The position numbers and the translations under genes were made by a program. From NCBI GenBank assembly GCA_016720745.1, contig JADKKA010000022.1:930001-994000 (forward strand): a stretch of 64,000 nucleotides of DNA. Direction: 5' to 3'. The DNA is from Chitinophagaceae bacterium (GTDB taxonomy: Bacteria; Bacteroidota; Bacteroidia; Chitinophagales; Chitinophagaceae). Below, in pieces: positions 42,820-51,327 of the stretch. Position 1 is the stretch's first letter; the number at the start of each line of letters is the position of its first letter. The notes below the pieces were generated by a model. That model did not search any database, was not told where the DNA came from, and saw nothing but the letters and a program-made list of their open reading frames with translations.

Positions 42820-43743
42820 CTAGCGGATCCAGTAATCATTTCTGAAGCGGGTCAGCTGATCCCTGTAAATGAGCGATTCAGGATCCTGAATCGCCGCTTG
42901 CTGGTACCATTGATAGGCGGCCGAGAGGTAATGACTTAATTCCAGGCTATAAGCTATCCGGAAACTGGTAGTAGCCGAATCTTCATCAATGGCAAAAGGT
43001 TTCAGCAGTTGATCCATGATTTGCTGCTTCTCTTCAGGTAAAACAAAATTCAGGACTCTTTTCTTAGATACCGGAACGGCGGCTGCTTTAACCGACCAAC
43101 GATAGGATTTTCCAGGCTCCAGCAGGGTTGCAAATTTTTTAGTGTCAATATAACTGAGCCTGCTGCTGTCAGCATATAATGTATCCTTTCCCAAAGCATC
43201 ATAAAGGGTAAAATAATACATGCCCCGGTAACCATTACCGGTCCAGGATAAAATAAACGGCTCCCCGTCATATTGCAATGTGTCCAGTGATTTTTTGAAC
43301 TCCAGTTTTGTAAACTTCTGTTTTTTTCCGGTGGCAGGGTTCTCCCCTCTTGAAACGGCCATATTATTCCTGCGCCGCATCTCTTCTTTTTTTTCCGGGC
43401 TGTAGGCATACATCTGTTGCCAGATATATTTGAAATAATTAGCGGTAATGGAACCGTCAGAAGTCGTACAACTGTCGCGCCAGCGTGAAAGCGGAAAGCT
43501 GCCCTCTTTTTGTAATGAAAGAGCCTTGCCCTTTGTACAAAGCATCGTCAGCGAAGCATCTTTACCTGTTTTAATGGTGGTTCCTTGTTTGAGCACCTTG
43601 CCGATTTTAACCCGGGTCTCCTGTTGTTTGTAAAATGCAGTCACTTCTCCCTTCACCGCATAAACCAGGAGTTCATCACCTCTTTGTGCCTTGCTTTCAG
43701 CACAAAAGAAAAAGGGCAACAATAAAAGAAAACAGGTTCTCAT
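42820..43743 (-). CDS. Hypothetical secreted protein, FecR-like N-terminus
   Basis: A 307-residue protein with a signal peptide (MRTCFLLLLPFFFCAESKAQ). Residues 28-80 (LLVYAVKGEVTAFY, KQGTTIKTGKDASLTMLCTKG) resemble the FecR/SH3-like module in which a threshold-type beta structure reads a ligand; this is a weak likeness. A central region has an FILSWTGNGYRGMYYFTLYD segment. The end is helical (AYSLELSHYLSAAYQWYQQA) and TPR-like. It starts four bases after the pullulanase gene, so the two form an operon. Confidence 0.55.
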   Translation of the reverse strand: MRTCFLLLLPFFFCAESKAQRGDELLVYAVKGEVTAFYKQQETRVKIGKVLKQGTTIKTGKDASLTMLCTKGKALSLQKEGSFPLSRWRDSCTTSDGSITANYFKYIWQQMYAYSPEKKEEMRRRNNMAVSRGENPATGKKQKFTKLEFKKSLDTLQYDGEPFILSWTGNGYRGMYYFTLYDALGKDTLYADSSRLSYIDTKKFATLLEPGKSYRWSVKAAAVPVSKKRVLNFVLPEEKQQIMDQLLKPFAIDEDSATTSFRIAYSLELSHYLSAAYQWYQQAAIQDPESLIYRDQLTRFRNDYWIR

Positions 43744-43746
43744 TTT

Positions 43747-45735
43747 TTATTTGATATAGATAATACTGCAGCTTCTTGGAGACAGTTCCAGTGCTCCTTT
43801 TATTTTTTCATTCGCCGAAAGCTGATTATTCCTGATAAAACTAATCCAATTGCCGCTCCCGACCGCTACCCGCTTCATGGTATTTGTACCATTGAAGCAA
43901 ACCAATATTTTTTTCCAGGAATCTCCGGCTTTTGCTCCATCAATCGTATAGGCAATCACCCCATCAGGTAATCCAGTCTGAAAACGGATACATTGTCCGA
44001 TCAGGGCTGCAGTGGGCAGGCGAAAGGCCCGATGATCCCGGCGCATCCGGATCAAAGCCCGGGTGTACAGGTAGATATCCTGGTTCTTCGTTTTCAGGTT
44101 CCAGTCGATCTGGTTGATACTATCCGGTGATTCAAAAGAATTCTCCACGCCTTTTTTGCTTCGCAGGAATTCAGTACCCGCATGCAGAAATGAAATGCCT
44201 TGTGAGCTGAGTACTATGGACAATGAAAGCAGGTGTACCTGACGGCGTTCTTCTTCGGTAGCATCCTTCATCGAAAGGGCTAACTTATCCCACAGCACAT
44301 GGTTGTCATGACATTCACAATAGGTAATAGTTTGAAAAGGCTGAGCGGCAAAAGGCTTTTTGGAATAATTCACCTTACTATAATCCACCTGGGGGTGTTT
44401 ACAGGCAGCTACAATGCCGAATTTGATACTTTCTTCCGTACCGGGTTTTCCACTGGCAAATCCGGGGTCTGCATGTTCAAATACGCTGCCCTTGATCCCG
44501 TCCCTGATATCATCACTGAAAACAGCCACCCGGTCCAGCCGGGCTGCATTGGCTTTTATAGCCCTTTTATTATCTGGTAAAGGGGATGCACCGGCCGTCC
44601 ACCCTTCTCCATATAGCAGAATACCAGGTTTGATCTGATGAAGCTCTTTTGAAATAAGATTGATGGTTTCAATATCATGGATGCCCATCAGGTCGATTCT
44701 GAATCCATCAATATGATATTCCTGCACCCAGTATTTCATGGACTCGAGGATGAATTTCCGCATCATCGGTCTTTCACTGGCCGTTTCATTACCACAGGCC
44801 GAAGCATTGGAGAAACGCCCATCTTTTTGTTGCCGGTAATAATAACCCGGAACCAGCTGGTTAAATAAAGATGATTCGGTTTGTGACGTATGATTATACA
44901 CTACATCCATTACTACCCTTAACCCGTTGTCATGAAATGTTTTTACCAGGTTTTTTAATTCCCTGATCCGGGTAATCGGATCATAGGCATTGGAAGAAAA
45001 AGAACCTTCCGGCACATTATAATTCAAAGGGTCATATCCCCAGTTGTAATTGGGTTTGGCCAGACTTTCATCAATGGAGTTGAAATCAAAAACCGGTAAA
45101 AGATGTACATGGGTTACTCCCAGGTCCCGGATATGATCCAGTCCGGTGGAAAAGCCACCCGGATTCCGGGTACCGGTTTCCGCAAGTCCGTTAAACAAAC
45201 CTTTTTGCCGGATACCTGAACTGGCAGCGATACTGGCATCCCTTACTTGTAACTCGTATATGACCGCATCAGTTTTTTGGGTAAACGAAGGGCTTTTATC
45301 TTTTTCCCATCCGGAAGGATTGGTTTCTTTCAGATCTATGATCACGGCTCTCTTTCCATTTAATGCCACTGCTTTTGCATAAGGATCAGGTACCGCATCT
45401 CCCCATTTCATATCCTTGTAAATCGAAAACGCATACAGCTTTCCCTTGTGATCACCTTTCCAGGTAAAAGTCCAGGTACCTCCCGCTTCTTTTTTCATAG
45501 GAAAAACATCGATAAAATTGGGATTGGCAAAATCACTGTAGATCATCAGTCTTACTTCCATGGCCATCGGTGCCCAGAGCCGGAAGAAACTTTTTTCCGG
45601 TGAATAAGTCAATCCCAGGTCTTTACCCGTGTATACCGGGTATTGATCAAAAGCTACTGCTGTGCCTGATTGCTGTTGTGCCCTGCCTGCCATTGCTGAA
45701 AGGATAATAAATGACAAAAGGATTTTATATTTCAT
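43747..45735 (-). CDS. pulA: Type I pullulanase (GH13), secreted
   Basis: A 662-residue enzyme; ATG 45735 begins a proper signal peptide (MKYKILLSFIILSAMAGRAQ). A CBM48-like N-terminal domain (LGLTYSPEKSFFRLWAPMA) precedes the GH13 barrel, where all four conserved regions are present: DVVYNHT, GFRIDLMG with the nucleophile Asp, GEGW with the acid/base Glu, and CECHDNHVLWDK with the third carboxylate. It debranches alpha-1,6 linkages in pullulan, starch or glycogen. Its -7 box is at 45815-45822. The FecR-like gene is downstream in the same operon. Confidence 0.9.
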   Translation of the reverse strand: MKYKILLSFIILSAMAGRAQQQSGTAVAFDQYPVYTGKDLGLTYSPEKSFFRLWAPMAMEVRLMIYSDFANPNFIDVFPMKKEAGGTWTFTWKGDHKGKLYAFSIYKDMKWGDAVPDPYAKAVALNGKRAVIIDLKETNPSGWEKDKSPSFTQKTDAVIYELQVRDASIAASSGIRQKGLFNGLAETGTRNPGGFSTGLDHIRDLGVTHVHLLPVFDFNSIDESLAKPNYNWGYDPLNYNVPEGSFSSNAYDPITRIRELKNLVKTFHDNGLRVVMDVVYNHTSQTESSLFNQLVPGYYYRQQKDGRFSNASACGNETASERPMMRKFILESMKYWVQEYHIDGFRIDLMGIHDIETINLISKELHQIKPGILLYGEGWTAGASPLPDNKRAIKANAARLDRVAVFSDDIRDGIKGSVFEHADPGFASGKPGTEESIKFGIVAACKHPQVDYSKVNYSKKPFAAQPFQTITYCECHDNHVLWDKLALSMKDATEEERRQVHLLSLSIVLSSQGISFLHAGTEFLRSKKGVENSFESPDSINQIDWNLKTKNQDIYLYTRALIRMRRDHRAFRLPTAALIGQCIRFQTGLPDGVIAYTIDGAKAGDSWKKILVCFNGTNTMKRVAVGSGNWISFIRNNQLSANEKIKGALELSPRSCSIIYIK

Positions 45736-45814
45736 GCCGGACTGATGATTGGTGACAAATAATTTTTCGCTGATCAGGTTTGCTGTACCATCACAATAGA
45801 ACAAAACCGGTTTC

Positions 45815-45822
45815 CAAATTTA
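45815..45822 (-). promoter_or_regulatory. -7 promoter box of the pullulanase operon
   Basis: Minus-strand TAAATTTG, exact TAnnTTTG match, 79 bases upstream of the ATG at 45735. An ACCGC-CTCT-GCGGT inverted repeat overlaps its edge at 45822-45835. Confidence 0.5.
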
Positions 45823-45859
45823 CCGCCTCTGCGGTTGATTCAACGGGATGTGAAGAAAA

Positions 45860-45875
45860 TTCATATAAATATGAA
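45860..45875. promoter_or_regulatory. Palindrome between pulA and the GMC gene
   Basis: TTCATAT / ATATGAA with a two-base centre, in the divergent spacer upstream of the pulA promoter. Possible regulator site. Confidence 0.4.
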
Positions 45876-45936
45876 GCAGATCAGGTATCAATCCTGTAAA
45901 TTGTCGTATCAATGAATATTAAATAGAAAAGTATAT

Positions 45937-47685
45937 ATGGGAGATCTCCAGATTAAGAAGCAGGCCAAAAAATATGATGCAGTCATCGTAGGTTCGGGAG
46001 CAGGCGGTGGTATGGCAGCATATATGCTGGCAAAATCCGGTCTGAAAGTGTGCTTGCTGGAAGCCGGTTACATGTATGATCCGCAAAAAAATGTGACCCA
46101 GTTAAAAAACCCCTGGGATTCACCCCGCCGGGGAGCCAGCACCAAGATCAGGCCCTTTGGCGATTTTGATGCCTGCTACGGTGGCTGGTCAGTAGAAGGA
46201 GAACCCTTTACAAAGGAAGCCGGAACCGACTGGATGTGGTGGCGGGCCAGGATGCTGGGTGGCCGGACCAATCACTGGGGAAGAATTTCGCTGCGGTTTG
46301 GCCCCAAGGATTTTAAAAGAAAAAGTATTGACGGATTGGGTGATGACTGGCCCATCGGATATGAGGATGTAAAACCATACTATGACCGGGTGGATCAATT
46401 GATTGGCATATTTGGAACCAATGAAGGACTGGAGAATGATCCCGATGGATTTTTCCTTCCTCCCCCCAAACCCAGGCTGCATGAATTATTTATAAAAAAT
46501 GCTGCCGGACAAGCCGGTGTAAAAGTAATCCCCTCCCGTTTGTCGATTTTGACCAAATCAATTGAGAATGATGCTGGCCGGGGAGCCTGTTTTTTCTGCG
46601 GGCAGTGTAATCGGAACTGCAGTGTGGCCAAAGCAGATTTTTCTTCAACCAATGTGCTGATCTACCCGGCCCTGAAAACCGGTAATGTTGATGTGGTGGC
46701 CAATGCCATGGTTCGCGAAGTAATTACCAATAAAGAAGGATTAGCCACTGGTGTTTCTTATATCAGCAAGGATGATATGCAGGAATACCAGGTAGAGGGT
46801 CGTGTGGTGATCCTGGCGGCCAGTGCCTGTGAAAGTGCCAGGATCCTGCTGAATTCAAAATCTGCCCGGCACCCCAACGGTTTAGCCAATAACAGCAATG
46901 TGGTGGGTAAATACCTGCATGATTCAACCGGTGCAGCCCTGGGAGGCATTCTTCCTCAATTATTCGACCGCAAGAGATACAATGAAGATGGTGTGGGCGG
47001 AATGCATATTTATTCGCCCTGGTGGCTGGATAATAAAAAACTGGATTTCCCCAGAGGCTATCATATCGAATACTGGGGCGGTATGAGCCAGCCCTCCTAT
47101 GGTTTTAGCTGGGGAATTGAAAACCTGAATGGTAAATACCTGGTAAAGGGTCAGCAAAAAGAAGGGGGTGGTTATGGTCAGTCATTAAAAGAAGATTACC
47201 GCTACTTCTACGGTTGTGGTGTAGGAATGGCCGGTCGCGGTGAAGCCATACCTCTGGCGAGCAATTATTGTGAAATTGATCCGACCACGGTTGACCGGTT
47301 TGGAATTCCGGTGCTTAAATTCAATGTAAAATGGAGTGAGCATGAGATCAAACAGGCCAAACACATGAAGGAAACCTTCAAGGAAGTGATGCACAATATG
47401 GGGGCCATTATCACCTGGGGTGCCGATGATGATGAAAAGAATAACTGGGGATTATCCAAGCCGGGTGAAATCATTCATGAAGCGGGTACGGTGAGAATGG
47501 GAAATGATCCCAAAAGTTCTGCCCTCAATAAATGGAGCCAGGCCCATGATTGTAAAAATCTTTTTTGTGTGGATGGCGGTCAGTTTGTTAGCCAGGCAGA
47601 TAAAAATATTACCTGGACCATCCTGGCCCTGAGTATGCGGGCCTCTGAGTATATTATTGATGAAATGAAAAAGCAGCATATTTAA
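45937..47685 (+). CDS. GMC-family FAD-dependent oxidoreductase
   Basis: A 582-residue oxidoreductase of the glucose-methanol-choline type. FAD is bound at AVIVGSGAGGGMAAYMLAKS near residues 15-34. A Cys cluster ACFFCGQCNRNCSVAKAD near 212-229 is present as in the large subunit of gluconate 2-dehydrogenase-like enzymes. The catalytic C-terminal region shows HEAGTVRMGNDP and CVDGGQFVSQADKN. A substrate such as a sugar or sugar acid is expected but not determined. The small-subunit gene follows after 31 bases. Confidence 0.85.
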   Translation: MGDLQIKKQAKKYDAVIVGSGAGGGMAAYMLAKSGLKVCLLEAGYMYDPQKNVTQLKNPWDSPRRGASTKIRPFGDFDACYGGWSVEGEPFTKEAGTDWMWWRARMLGGRTNHWGRISLRFGPKDFKRKSIDGLGDDWPIGYEDVKPYYDRVDQLIGIFGTNEGLENDPDGFFLPPPKPRLHELFIKNAAGQAGVKVIPSRLSILTKSIENDAGRGACFFCGQCNRNCSVAKADFSSTNVLIYPALKTGNVDVVANAMVREVITNKEGLATGVSYISKDDMQEYQVEGRVVILAASACESARILLNSKSARHPNGLANNSNVVGKYLHDSTGAALGGILPQLFDRKRYNEDGVGGMHIYSPWWLDNKKLDFPRGYHIEYWGGMSQPSYGFSWGIENLNGKYLVKGQQKEGGGYGQSLKEDYRYFYGCGVGMAGRGEAIPLASNYCEIDPTTVDRFGIPVLKFNVKWSEHEIKQAKHMKETFKEVMHNMGAIITWGADDDEKNNWGLSKPGEIIHEAGTVRMGNDPKSSALNKWSQAHDCKNLFCVDGGQFVSQADKNITWTILALSMRASEYIIDEMKKQHI

Positions 47686-47716
47686 TCATTCAGGCTGCGG
47701 CCTTAAAAAAACTAGT

Positions 47717-48388
47717 ATGGACAGAAGAAAATCATTAAAGCTGATTGCTGCCGGGGCACTTGCCACCCCTGTTGTTATTGCCGGTTGTAATACCGATGAC
47801 AAAAAAGCGGAAAGCCCGCAGGCGAATGATCAGACTTTTAATCTCGATCGTAATCCCGACGAGTTGAAATATGAAAAGGAAATACTGGCCAAAGAAAAAT
47901 TTTTCACCCCGGAGGAAATGACCACGATTACAGTTTTGGCAGATATCATTATACCTAAAGATGCCGTTAGTGGCAGCGCTTCTGATGCCAAAGTGCCTGC
48001 ATTCATTGAGTTTATCGTAAAAGATATGCCCCAGCACCAGGTGCCCATGCGGGGAGGCCTACGTTGGCTGGATATGCATTGTCTCAAAAAATATGAAAAG
48101 GCATTTAAAGATTGTACCCCTGCCCAGCAGATTGAAATGGTGGACCTGATTGCCTACCCGGAAAGAGCAAAAGATAAACCAGAACTAAAACCGGGGGTGT
48201 CTTTTTTCAGCCTGATGCGTAATCTGACAGCAACCGGGTTTTATACCTCGGAAGAAGGTGTAAAGGATATTGGCTATGCAGGCAATAAGCCTACCCAGTG
48301 GAACGGCGTTCCTGCAGAAGTACTTAAACAGTACAATGTGGCTTACACGGAAAAAGAAATAAAGGAATGTATCAGTTTCACCTCCTAG
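47717..48388 (+). CDS. Gluconate 2-dehydrogenase subunit 3-like protein
   Basis: A 223-residue protein with an N-terminal signal, MDRRKSLKLIAAGALATPVV, that begins with a double-arginine motif and ends in a lipobox-like IAGC at Cys24; it may be exported folded by Tat and lipidated. The rest matches gluconate 2-dehydrogenase subunit 3: FTPEEMTTITVLADIIIPKD, then VPAFIEFIVKD and GGLRWLDMHC. It probably carries its GMC partner across the membrane and helps electron transfer. No cytochrome subunit is adjacent. Confidence 0.85.
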   Translation: MDRRKSLKLIAAGALATPVVIAGCNTDDKKAESPQANDQTFNLDRNPDELKYEKEILAKEKFFTPEEMTTITVLADIIIPKDAVSGSASDAKVPAFIEFIVKDMPQHQVPMRGGLRWLDMHCLKKYEKAFKDCTPAQQIEMVDLIAYPERAKDKPELKPGVSFFSLMRNLTATGFYTSEEGVKDIGYAGNKPTQWNGVPAEVLKQYNVAYTEKEIKECISFTS

Positions 48389-48441
48389 TGTTAATAATGG
48401 AGGCCAAACTTTGGTATCTTTAAGCAAAGAAACCTTTTTTT

Positions 48442-49671
48442 ATGAAACCTGCGTTTATACCGGCACTGGCCATTTTGGCCCTGTCTGTTTTCACCTGTTC
48501 CGCTCAAAACTATGTCACCCTTTTTGCAGATTGCAATTACCAGGGAAAATCTTTTTACCTGGAAGCCGGGAATTATCGCGGCTACCAGATGAAGGTTGAC
48601 AATGATCAGCTTTCGTCCATTCAGGTACCTTCCGGATTAAAACTCACCATTTACGAGCATGATAATTTCAGTGGAAAATCAAAAACATTTTCCGCAGGGG
48701 TAGCATGTCTGGATAATGAGTGGAATGACATGGCTTCTTCACTGGTAGTGGAAAGCACCCTCCCACCCGGTTATAATGCCAACGATTATATTGTTTTTTA
48801 TAATGACTGTTACGCAAAAGGTTTTTCAAGAACCCTGGGGCCTGGCACTTATTCCGGGGCGCAATTAGGAAATATGCGGGAAAATATTTCTTCCTTTTCC
48901 ATTTTCGGAAACCTGCAGGTGAAAGTGTATACTTCCAGTGATAATGCATCCGGTTATTCTTATACTTTCGATCAGACCCAATCTTGTTTAAGCAGCAGTT
49001 ATAACGATAAAATTAAATCCGTTGTAATTGAATACCGGACGACACCTGGTAATTATGGCGGTGGCAATTATGGAGGTGGCAACAATGGAAATAATACAGA
49101 TGCTGTTGTTTCCTTCTATACAGAATGTAATTACCGGGGTAACAGTGTTCACCTGGGACCTGGTTACTACCAGGGAGATAAACTGGGTATGTTCCGGTAC
49201 GATATTTCTTCTATTGAAGTCCCTTCCAATTTGCGCGTGAAAGTCTATATCAATAACGAACAATTATCCGGTACATCTTATACCCTTACTGAAAACAGCA
49301 GCTGTCTTTCCGGTACGATGAATGACCGTATCGCATCCATTGTGGTGGAAGAACGCCGCTTTGGCGGTGGTGGTAATTATGGCGGGAATAATCCTCCCGG
49401 TGGTAACCAGCAGGTGATTATTTATACGGATGAGAATTACCGGGGACAATCTGTTTCTGTTTTACCGGGTACGTACGGAAATATGAGTTTACTGAATTTC
49501 CCGGATGATGCCATTAGTTCACTACAGGTACCGGCCGGTTTCCGGGTAGTGATTTATGAGCATCCTAATTTCGGAGGAAAGTCATATACCATTACCGAAT
49601 CCAAAACCAAATTCTATCTCTCGGGTTGGAATGATAAAACCTCGTCTATTGCCGTGTACCGGGATCGGTAA
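48442..49671 (+). CDS. Secreted beta/gamma-crystallin protein with four domains
   Basis: A 409-residue protein with a signal peptide (ending in TCSAQ) and four successive beta/gamma-crystallin domains (about residues 25-105, 115-195, 215-300 and 325-405). Each has two Greek-key motifs: a YxxxxYxG-like start (NYVTLFADCNYQGKSFYLEAG), and a calcium-site consensus N/D-N/D-X-X-S/T-S, as in NDQLSS, NDMASS, NDRIAS, DDAISS and NDKTSS. Domains 2-3 and 3-4 are joined by Gly/Asn-rich linkers such as YGGGNYGGGNNGNN. Calcium binding and a surface or matrix role follow from the family. A strong terminator follows. Confidence 0.85.
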   Translation: MKPAFIPALAILALSVFTCSAQNYVTLFADCNYQGKSFYLEAGNYRGYQMKVDNDQLSSIQVPSGLKLTIYEHDNFSGKSKTFSAGVACLDNEWNDMASSLVVESTLPPGYNANDYIVFYNDCYAKGFSRTLGPGTYSGAQLGNMRENISSFSIFGNLQVKVYTSSDNASGYSYTFDQTQSCLSSSYNDKIKSVVIEYRTTPGNYGGGNYGGGNNGNNTDAVVSFYTECNYRGNSVHLGPGYYQGDKLGMFRYDISSIEVPSNLRVKVYINNEQLSGTSYTLTENSSCLSGTMNDRIASIVVEERRFGGGGNYGGNNPPGGNQQVIIYTDENYRGQSVSVLPGTYGNMSLLNFPDDAISSLQVPAGFRVVIYEHPNFGGKSYTITESKTKFYLSGWNDKTSSIAVYRDR

Positions 49672-49693
49672 TCATTATTGATTCAATTAATTT

Positions 49694-49728
49694 AAAAAGC
49701 TGTATGACTAAAATCATACAGCTTTTTT
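49694..49728 (+). terminator. Intrinsic terminator after the crystallin gene
   Basis: Perfect 14-base stem AAAAAGCTGTATGA / TCATACAGCTTTTT with a six-base loop and six T residues. Confidence 0.9.
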
Positions 49729-49827
49729 GTTAAAATGACCTGCCTCTTCTCTCAAATTTTCAGCAGCGGAACTTTTGTCACTGTATTTACTTTCAAACCG
49801 GGCTAATCTTTGCTTAAAATCCCGGTT

Positions 49828-50460
49828 ATGAAAAAGTCAATGATTTCTCTTGTGCTTTTATTCGCTGGAACAGTGGGTATGCAATTATCTGCCTGTAATA
49901 AAAAAAATGGTACAGATACTGACAGTACGTTAACAGTTGCCGAAAAGCAAAGCCTGGCCTTTATGATTGAAGAAGAAAAAATGGCATTTGATGTTTATAC
50001 GCTTCAGTTCACCCACTGGGGAATCACGCAATTCCAGAATATAAAAGAAAGTGAAAACAGGCATATGGCATCCGTCAGATCGCTCCTGTCCAAATATGGT
50101 GTACCTGATCCATCAGCCGGAAACGGAATCGGTGTATTTTCCAATGGAGTTATCAGTCAGTTGTTTTTGCAATTGTCTGCCAAAGCTGATAGTAGTGACT
50201 GGCAGGCATTAACTGTTGGTGCGATTATAGAAGAAGTGGATATCAGGGATCTGAAAGAACAATTGCATCTGAGCAATAAACAGGATATACGTCAGGTATA
50301 TGAAAATCTGATGCGGGGATCAAGAAATCACCTTCGTGCCTTTGTTGAGCAGTTGTCATTCAGGGGCATCATTTATCAGCCTTCCTATCTTAGTCGGGAA
50401 GAATTTGATGCCATTATTAATAGCCCGAAAGAGACAGGTTCTGGCAGAAACGCTAATTAA
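49828..50460 (+). CDS. DUF2202 domain protein, lipoprotein
   Basis: A 210-residue lipoprotein; ATG 49828 gives a signal peptide ending in LSAC. The mature domain matches DUF2202, a ferritin-like helical bundle, with FMIEEEKMAFDVYTLQF, SENRHMASVRSLLSKYG, IEEVDIRDLKEQL and NLMRGSRNHLRAFVEQL; the Glu and His residues could bind metal. An AACCGGG / CCCGGTT inverted repeat (49796-49802 / 49821-49827) touches the start codon. Its last eight bases overlap the convergent hydroxylase gene. Confidence 0.85.
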   Translation: MKKSMISLVLLFAGTVGMQLSACNKKNGTDTDSTLTVAEKQSLAFMIEEEKMAFDVYTLQFTHWGITQFQNIKESENRHMASVRSLLSKYGVPDPSAGNGIGVFSNGVISQLFLQLSAKADSSDWQALTVGAIIEEVDIRDLKEQLHLSNKQDIRQVYENLMRGSRNHLRAFVEQLSFRGIIYQPSYLSREEFDAIINSPKETGSGRNAN

Positions 50461-51253
50461 GAGGGGGAAGTTTGGAGGATGATTTTTCTTCAAATATTTT
50501 ATCATACACCGGACTTTCCGTTTTCAGCCATTTATCCCACCAGGTAAAATACAATCCATAATTGTATTTAAACTGTTTGTGGTGCAGAGAATGGTGTGTG
50601 GCACCGATCAGGGTGCGCACAAAAGGCACCCGGGCAAACCAGGAAGGGTAAATTTCTATATCAAGGTGGTTGATCACACTGCTGAAAGACATGATCATCA
50701 GCATCCCCACCAGCACCCATACATTCATGGGCAGGAATAATAAAATGAGGGGCAGGAAAACAGCCTGGATCAGACCTTCCAAAGGATGAAAAGAAAAAGC
50801 GGTCCAGGGAGAAGAAATATGGCTGTCGTGGTGCCATTCATGCACAATCCGGTAAATTTTGGGAACATGCATCCAGCGATGCAGCCAGTAGTAATAAGTT
50901 TCCTGTAATACCAGCGCAATCATCAGGCTCAGCGGCAGCCACCAAAGCGGGTAAGCATGTACATCTTCATATATTTTGGCATAGCCCTTTTGCCACATCC
51001 ATAATAGCAGGGCGCCAGATACCCCAAATAAAATACTGGTGATGCTGCTGCGGATGATTTCTTTGCGGAACTGTCCTTTTGGATAGGCCCGCTGGTTCAC
51101 TTTACGGGGCATCCATTTATCTTTTTGCCAAACATAAAATGCCAGGTAGAAGATGCCGGAAATTAAAAAATACCGGCCAACAACTACTGCAAAAACAATG
51201 AGTGAAGCCAGCAAAAACCAGCTGGGCTTAGAGAGATCGGGCAATTCGTTCAT
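50453..51253 (-). CDS. Sterol desaturase / fatty acid hydroxylase family protein
   Basis: A 266-residue inner-membrane enzyme with about four membrane segments. The di-iron histidine motifs of the family are present in order: HRWMH near residues 135-139, HEWHHDSH near 148-155, and HHSLHHKQF near 227-235. The family hydroxylates or desaturates lipid chains and sterol- or carotenoid-like substrates using oxygen; the substrate is unknown. The gene is convergent with the DUF2202 gene and follows the EF-G-like gene after a terminator. Confidence 0.88.
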   Translation of the reverse strand: MNELPDLSKPSWFLLASLIVFAVVVGRYFLISGIFYLAFYVWQKDKWMPRKVNQRAYPKGQFRKEIIRSSITSILFGVSGALLLWMWQKGYAKIYEDVHAYPLWWLPLSLMIALVLQETYYYWLHRWMHVPKIYRIVHEWHHDSHISSPWTAFSFHPLEGLIQAVFLPLILLFLPMNVWVLVGMLMIMSFSSVINHLDIEIYPSWFARVPFVRTLIGATHHSLHHKQFKYNYGLYFTWWDKWLKTESPVYDKIFEEKSSSKLPPLN

Positions 51254-51277
51254 ACTGTAAAACTAAGGAATGAATAG

Positions 51278-51305
51278 AAAAGGCTGCCTGATACAGCAGC
51301 CCTTT
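51278..51305 (-). terminator. Intrinsic terminator after the EF-G-like gene
   Basis: Read on the minus strand: GGCTGC / GCAGCC stem with an eight-base loop, followed by TTTTCT. Lies between the EF-G-like gene and the hydroxylase gene. Confidence 0.75.
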
Positions 51306-51327
51306 CTTACGAAACTTAAAATATTCA

